Source: JAGPCK01 sp964535575
GTDB lineage: Bacteria > Bacteroidota > Bacteroidia > UKL13-3
DNA: 64,000 bases
Direction: 5' to 3'
NCBI GenBank assembly: GCA_964535575.1
Contig: CAZHTC010000003.1
Coordinates: 248,001 to 312,000, forward strand
Program-made: the position numbers and the translations under genes
Shown: positions 59,938 through 64,000 of the stretch, one piece after another
Layout: each line of letters opens with the position of its first letter
Numbering within the stretch: the first letter of the stretch is position 1
Notes under the pieces: generated by a model
Database searches by the model: none
What the model was told of the DNA's origin: nothing
Seen by the model: only the letters and a program-made list of their open reading frames with translations

Positions 59938-60618
59938 ATGAAGGTAAAGTATTTAGGTCATTCGTGTTTTCAGGTAGAGGCAGGAGGGAAGGTGCTCCTG
60001 TTCGATCCCTTTATCACACCTAATCAACTGGCATCTTCTATAGATGTGAAACAGGTAAAGGCCGACTATGTATTTATTTCGCATGCCCATCAGGATCATA
60101 CAGCAGATGCTCTTGCCATAGCCAAACAAAACGACAGCACTATGGTGGCAAACTGGGAAATATGCTCGTGGTTCAACACACAGGGCTGGCACAAAACCCA
60201 CCCCATGAATGCCGGTGGAAAATGGACATTTGACTGGGGCGAGGTAAAATTTACCAATGCCATTCATTCAAGCTCATTTGCCGATGGATGTGACGGGGGA
60301 AATCCGCAGGGATTTATTATTAAAGCTGATGGCAAAACATTTTATTATGCGGGAGATACAGCCCTGCATATGGATATGCAGTTGATTGGCAAGTATCACA
60401 AACCCGATTTTGCCTTTTTGCCGGTAGGCAGCAATTTTACCATGAGTTATGAGGATGCGGTAATTGCAGCCGATTTTATACAATGTAATAAGATTATCGG
60501 GATGCATTTTGATACATTTCCGTATATTGTAATCAATCACAAGCAGGTGAAACAGGCTTTTGCCGATGCCGGAAAAACCATTCACCTCATGGAGATAGGA
60601 GCCACATTAGACATTTAA
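59938..60618 (+). CDS. UPF0173-type metal-dependent hydrolase (MBL fold)
   Basis: A 226-aa protein from the ATG at 59938, preceded by AAGGAG at a good distance. MBL motifs are LGHSCFQVE, the SHAHQDHTAD site (His49, His51, Asp53, His54), HSSSFADGCDGG, YYAGDTAL and GMHFDTFP. This is the UPF0173/YtkL family of metallo-hydrolases, close to UlaG-like lactonases; substrate unknown. It is followed by parA after 28 bases and may share its transcript. Confidence 0.9.
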   Translation: MKVKYLGHSCFQVEAGGKVLLFDPFITPNQLASSIDVKQVKADYVFISHAHQDHTADALAIAKQNDSTMVANWEICSWFNTQGWHKTHPMNAGGKWTFDWGEVKFTNAIHSSSFADGCDGGNPQGFIIKADGKTFYYAGDTALHMDMQLIGKYHKPDFAFLPVGSNFTMSYEDAVIAADFIQCNKIIGMHFDTFPYIVINHKQVKQAFADAGKTIHLMEIGATLDI

Positions 60619-60646
60619 TTTTTATTTGAGAGGAATATAAAGCGCA

Positions 60647-61450
60647 ATGGGAAAAATTATTGCAATTGCAAATCAAAAAGGGGGAGTAGGCAAAACCACC
60701 ACAGCCATTAATCTGGCTGCCAGCTTAGCCGTATTGGAATACAAAACACTGTTGGTGGATGCCGACCCGCAGGCCAATTCTACATCGGGCACGGGATTCG
60801 ATCCCAAGAATGTAAAAATAGGTATTTACGATACATTGATTAATGACACCGAAGCACGGGATGTAATTTTGAAAACAGAAACCGATTTTCTGGATTTACT
60901 TCCTGCCAGTATTGATTTGGTGGGGGCTGAAATTGAACTTATCGACAGGCCAAACCGTGAACGGATGATGAAAGCTTCATTGGAAAAGGTGCGCGGGGAT
61001 TATGATTTTATCATTATTGATTGTTCGCCATCGCTGGGCATTATAACCACCAATGCCCTTACTGCTGCCGATTCGGTAATCATTCCGGTACAATGCGAAT
61101 ATTTTGCATTGGAAGGACTGGGCAAATTGCTCAACACCATCAAAATTGTTCAAAGTAATATTAACCAGAATTTACAAATTGAGGGCATTTTGCTTACCAT
61201 GTACGATTCACGTTTACGCCTGAGCAATCAGGTGGTGGAAGAGGTGAAAATGCATTTTCAGCAATTGGTTTTTGATACCATTATTCAGCGTAATACCAAG
61301 CTGAGTGAAGCGCCAAGTTTTGGTGTGCCGGTAATACAGCATGATGCAGCCAGCCGGGGTACGGTAAATTATTTAAACCTTGCCCGCGAATTGCTCACCA
61401 AAAACGGACTCACCAAAATGAGTGCAATGGATAATGTAAGTAACAACTAA
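60647..61450 (+). CDS. parA: Chromosome-partitioning ATPase ParA
   Basis: ATPase of the chromosome segregation (ParABS) system. The 267-aa protein has the deviant Walker A KGGVGKTT (11-18), DADPQANST, IIDCSPSLG and the RNTKLSEAPSFGVPV motif. It lacks the N-terminal HTH of plasmid ParA forms, so it is the Soj-type chromosomal protein. It lies 75 bases upstream of parB and next to the putative DnaA-box region. Confidence 0.97.
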   Translation: MGKIIAIANQKGGVGKTTTAINLAASLAVLEYKTLLVDADPQANSTSGTGFDPKNVKIGIYDTLINDTEARDVILKTETDFLDLLPASIDLVGAEIELIDRPNRERMMKASLEKVRGDYDFIIIDCSPSLGIITTNALTAADSVIIPVQCEYFALEGLGKLLNTIKIVQSNINQNLQIEGILLTMYDSRLRLSNQVVEEVKMHFQQLVFDTIIQRNTKLSEAPSFGVPVIQHDAASRGTVNYLNLARELLTKNGLTKMSAMDNVSNN

Positions 61451-61525
61451 AAAATTGAGAGTAGCAGATAAGGCAAAAACCGGTTATTGGTTATGGCCTG
61501 TTCGGCAGGAAATAAGAATGAGAAG

Positions 61526-62440
61526 ATGACAGTAACAAAAAAAGGCGGACTGGGCAAAGGATTAGCAGCCCTGTTGCAGAATGCAGAAACAGATATAACC
61601 ACCACCCGCGAGTCGAAGCCGGTAGGTGCGGTAAGTGAAATTGAAATCAGTCAGATTGAAGCCAACCCTTTTCAGCCACGTACCGATTTTGATAAACAAG
61701 CCTTGCAGGAACTTTCGGCATCCATAAAAATTCACGGACTGATTCAACCCATTACCGTGCGCAAAATGGGGTATGATAAATACCAGATTATTTCGGGTGA
61801 GCGAAGGACGCGTGCAGCAATTGAAGCCGGATTAAAAACCATTCCTGCCTATATCAGACTGGCCAACGACCAGGAAATGCTGGAAATGGCTCTTATTGAA
61901 AACATTCAGCGGCAGGATTTAAATGCCATTGAAGTAGCTTTAAGTTACAAACGGCTTATTGACGAATGCAGCATGACACAGGAGCAGGTGGCCGAACGGG
62001 TGGGTAAAGAACGCAGCACGGTTGCCAATTACCTTCGTTTGCTAAAGTTACCTGGAGATATACAAGCTGCCATACGCGATGGATTGTTGAGTATGGGTCA
62101 TGCCCGTGCAATTATCAGCATTGAGAATGAAGCCGAGCAGCTACGCATTTTTAATGAGATACGCGATGGAAACCTTTCGGTGCGCATGGCCGAGGAACTG
62201 GCCCGCCTGCAAAAAGAATTAGATAAGGAAAACAAACCGGCTGCACCTGTTGCCAAAAAAGTAAAACTCAGTGACGGACTGTTGCTCAATGATTATACCG
62301 TTTATCAGCGAGCCCTTAGCGATCGGTTCAACTCTAAAGTTACCTTTAAAGCCAATGAAAAAGGGAAAGGGAGTATTCAAATCCAATTTGAAGACCTTGA
62401 CGAATTGCAACGGCTTATTGATATGTTGGAATCAAAATAA
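61526..62440 (+). CDS. parB: Chromosome-partitioning protein ParB
   Basis: A 304-aa CTP-dependent DNA clamp that loads at parS, from the ATG at 61526 (start MTVTKKGGLGKGLAALL as in Spo0J proteins; the frame is open 13 codons upstream). CTP/NTP motif GERRTRA (91-97), the ENIQRQDLN segment, the HTH (SMTQEQVAERVGKERSTVANYL) and the C-terminal dimerisation domain are present. Works with ParA in origin segregation. Confidence 0.97.
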   Translation: MTVTKKGGLGKGLAALLQNAETDITTTRESKPVGAVSEIEISQIEANPFQPRTDFDKQALQELSASIKIHGLIQPITVRKMGYDKYQIISGERRTRAAIEAGLKTIPAYIRLANDQEMLEMALIENIQRQDLNAIEVALSYKRLIDECSMTQEQVAERVGKERSTVANYLRLLKLPGDIQAAIRDGLLSMGHARAIISIENEAEQLRIFNEIRDGNLSVRMAEELARLQKELDKENKPAAPVAKKVKLSDGLLLNDYTVYQRALSDRFNSKVTFKANEKGKGSIQIQFEDLDELQRLIDMLESK

Positions 62441-62443
62441 ATT

Positions 62444-63064
62444 TTGAAAGCAGCAATTGTATTCATTTGTTTGCTTGGGCTTATACCGGCACTTTCATAC
62501 GCTCAGCAACCTGTTAAAGATTCGATAGAGCAGTTTAAACCTGATAGCACGGTGCCCAAAAGCCGTTTCGATCTGGGAAAAATGAATAACCCGGTAAAAC
62601 CGGTTCATTCCCCACATACTGCCACATGGCGGTCGGTGGTAATACCGGGCTGGGGGCAGGCTTACAACAAAAAGTATTGGAAAATTCCGGTAATTTATGC
62701 CGGAGCTGCCGGTTTGATTTTAGGGTTGTCGTGGAATCATAAAAACTATAAAGAGTTTAAACAAATCTACACCTATATTCAGGACGAGGATAGTTCTACT
62801 GTTCCTGTTTATCAGGGAAATGTGCTCGACTCGCGTTATACCAACTGGGCGGCCAGCAACCGCGATTATTTTCGTAAAAACAGAGATATGTGCGCCATAG
62901 GACTGGGGCTTATTTATGTACTTAATATCGTGGATGCCAATGTAGATGCACATTTATTTGAATTCAATGTGAATGATGACTTATCTTTGAGGATAGAACC
63001 GAGAATTTTTGCCCTGAACGGAATCGGTTATAGCGGGTTCGGGGCTACACTAAAAATAAGATAA
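62444..63064 (+). CDS. DUF5683 membrane protein
   Basis: A 206-aa protein starting at TTG 62444, three bases after parB. It has a signal peptide (FICLLGLIPALSYAQ), an RSVVIPGWGQAYNKKYWKIP motif and a transmembrane helix (VIYAGAAGLILGLSW), a second helix near MCAIGLGLIYVLNIV, and a short beta-rich C-terminus (FALNGIGYSGFGATLKIR). The pattern is DUF5683, always seen between parB and dapB in Bacteroidota. Its role is unknown. Confidence 0.9.
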   Translation: MKAAIVFICLLGLIPALSYAQQPVKDSIEQFKPDSTVPKSRFDLGKMNNPVKPVHSPHTATWRSVVIPGWGQAYNKKYWKIPVIYAGAAGLILGLSWNHKNYKEFKQIYTYIQDEDSSTVPVYQGNVLDSRYTNWAASNRDYFRKNRDMCAIGLGLIYVLNIVDANVDAHLFEFNVNDDLSLRIEPRIFALNGIGYSGFGATLKIR

Positions 63065-63066
63065 AC

Positions 63067-63819
63067 GTGAGAATAGCATTACTTGGTTACGGAAAAATGG
63101 GCAAGGCGGTTGAACGCGTTGCCGAAGCCAAAGGGCACGAAATTGTTTACAAAATAAACCTTGAGAACGCCAATAATTTTTTAGCTATCAGTTTAAAAAA
63201 TGTAGATGTGGCTATTGACTTCAGTATGCCTACCTCGGCCTACGACAATATCATGAAGTGCTTTGATGCCAACGTACCGGTGGTGGTAGGTACTACCGGA
63301 TGGTACGACCAGTTTGATGAAGTAAAAAAGCGCTGTATCAAAGAAGGGCAAAGCATGATTTACTCCACTAATTTTAGTTTGGGAGTAAATATATTTTTTA
63401 AAATAAATAAACTGCTTGCCCGCTATATGGGACAACGCAAGGATTATGATGTGATGATTGAAGAAGTACATCATACCGAAAAAAAAGATCATCCCAGTGG
63501 AACAGCTCTTTCTCTTGCCAAACAAATTTTAGAACCAAGCCAAACCAAACACAGCTGGAAGGCACGATTATTTTTTGATAAACACGAGGATGTGCCCATG
63601 CAAAGTTTGCAACCCGATGAATTATTAATCGAATCAAAACGAATTAAAGATGTTCCCGGTGATCATACGGTGATTTACAGTTCGGCAAATGATTCCATAA
63701 CCATTAAGCACTCCGCTGTTACCCGAAACGGATTTGCCGAAGGAGCCGTGCTTGCTGCCGAGTGGATATTGGGTAAAAAAGGAATTTATACCATGGAAGA
63801 CCTTTTGAAGTTAGACTGA
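63067..63819 (+). CDS. dapB: 4-hydroxy-tetrahydrodipicolinate reductase
   Basis: Reduces dihydrodipicolinate in lysine and diaminopimelate (peptidoglycan) synthesis. The 250-aa protein starts at GTG 63067. The Rossmann motif LGYGKMGKAVE and the catalytic EVHHTEKKDHPSGTA motif (His135, His136, Lys139) are intact. It follows DUF5683 by 2 bases and precedes lepB by 106 bases. Confidence 0.96.
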   Translation: MRIALLGYGKMGKAVERVAEAKGHEIVYKINLENANNFLAISLKNVDVAIDFSMPTSAYDNIMKCFDANVPVVVGTTGWYDQFDEVKKRCIKEGQSMIYSTNFSLGVNIFFKINKLLARYMGQRKDYDVMIEEVHHTEKKDHPSGTALSLAKQILEPSQTKHSWKARLFFDKHEDVPMQSLQPDELLIESKRIKDVPGDHTVIYSSANDSITIKHSAVTRNGFAEGAVLAAEWILGKKGIYTMEDLLKLD

Positions 63820-63925
63820 TAGTTGCAGCTGCTGGCCGAATAAAACATGGAATTTACCGTTGTATTCATTCAATCATAAACTAAATGACTAAGGCATTGC
63901 GTTAAGTCATATCAAAATATAATAT

Positions 63926-64000
63926 ATGGATTTTTTTAAGAAGTTTTATAGTATTCTCACTAAACGCGAACGTTTTGGTTTTTGGTTTCTTACCGCCATG
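63926..64000 (+). CDS. lepB: Signal peptidase I, start only (window ends)
   Basis: ATG at 63926 opens a frame of 25 codons that runs out of the window: MDFFKKFYSILTKRERFGFW then FLTAM. Short basic N-termini leading into a hydrophobic anchor are usual for Bacteroidota LepB, and lepB regularly follows dapB in this phylum. The identification rests mainly on this order. Confidence 0.6.
   Translation, partial: MDFFKKFYSILTKRERFGFWFLTAM

Overview
The window is a chromosomal segment from a member of the Bacteroidota (Bacteroidetes). The evidence is: two proteins with type IX secretion (T9SS) C-terminal sorting domains, one of the gliding-motility/CHU_C type (24286..28617) and one of the classical short type (43833..47141); Bacteroidota-only families (DUF3098, DUF4295, DUF4476, DUF5683); the clade-specific gene orders ftsX-DUF3098-uppP-truB-ribF, rpmB-rpmG-DUF4295-ftsY-rimO and parA-parB-DUF5683-dapB-lepB; a bacillithiol gene (bshC); and promoters of the TTG-N19/20-TAnnTTTG type. 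Genus cannot be fixed from the sequence. No prophage, transposon, CRISPR array or defence island was seen; this is core chromosome with some lineage-specific envelope genes.

Layout. 1-16.5 kb: small repair, detoxification and metabolic genes (ogt, M14 peptidase, VOC, FAD oxidoreductase, Nudix, sirtuin, DinB, ureohydrolase), a hybrid histidine kinase, pyrC-type dihydroorotase, a GT39-like membrane protein coupled to a cysteine-less SUMF1 protein, DUF421, CsaA and a tandem pair of unknown secreted proteins. 16.5-24.2 kb: leuS divergent from an ftsX-DUF3098-uppP-truB-ribF-M23 peptidase cluster, covering envelope and division, undecaprenyl recycling, tRNA pseudouridine and flavin synthesis. 24.2-30 kb: a large T9SS cargo protein, a beta-barrel protein and an esterase. 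30-37 kb: ribosomal proteins L28 and L33, a 50-aa DUF4295 protein, ftsY, rimO, bshC and an OmpA-type protein with a Lys/Pro/Ala tract. 37-43.8 kb: a TrmH-type methyltransferase, mutS, tRNA-Gly(GCC), tRNA-Leu(UAA), corA, a saccharopine dehydrogenase-like gene and cytidine deaminase.

43.8-59.5 kb: an M4 metallopeptidase with T9SS signal, preceded by an overlapping small lipoprotein that resembles emfourin-type M4 inhibitors; RlpA; an RlmI-type methyltransferase; a DUF4476 protein; lipoproteins; a beta-lactamase-like hydrolase; a beta-CASP nuclease; guaA with a periplasmic-binding-fold protein; an RsmB-like methyltransferase; and an ArsR/SRPBCC-VOC/DoxX operon. 59.5-64 kb: a 451-bp gene-free, AT-rich region with DnaA-box-like sites, then a UPF0173 hydrolase, parA, parB, DUF5683, dapB and the start of lepB. 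Genes diverge from this gap, so it is a candidate replication-origin or DnaA-binding region.

The observations most worth following are the possible inhibitor/protease pair (47.1-47.6 kb), the DnaA-box region (59.5-59.9 kb), the enlarged AT-rich insertion in LeuRS, the attenuator-like leader between leuS and ftsX, the tandem unknown paralogues and the GT39/SUMF1 pair. Many starts appear to be TTG, and several promoters sit about 10 bases from the start codon, so start choices are stated gene by gene.
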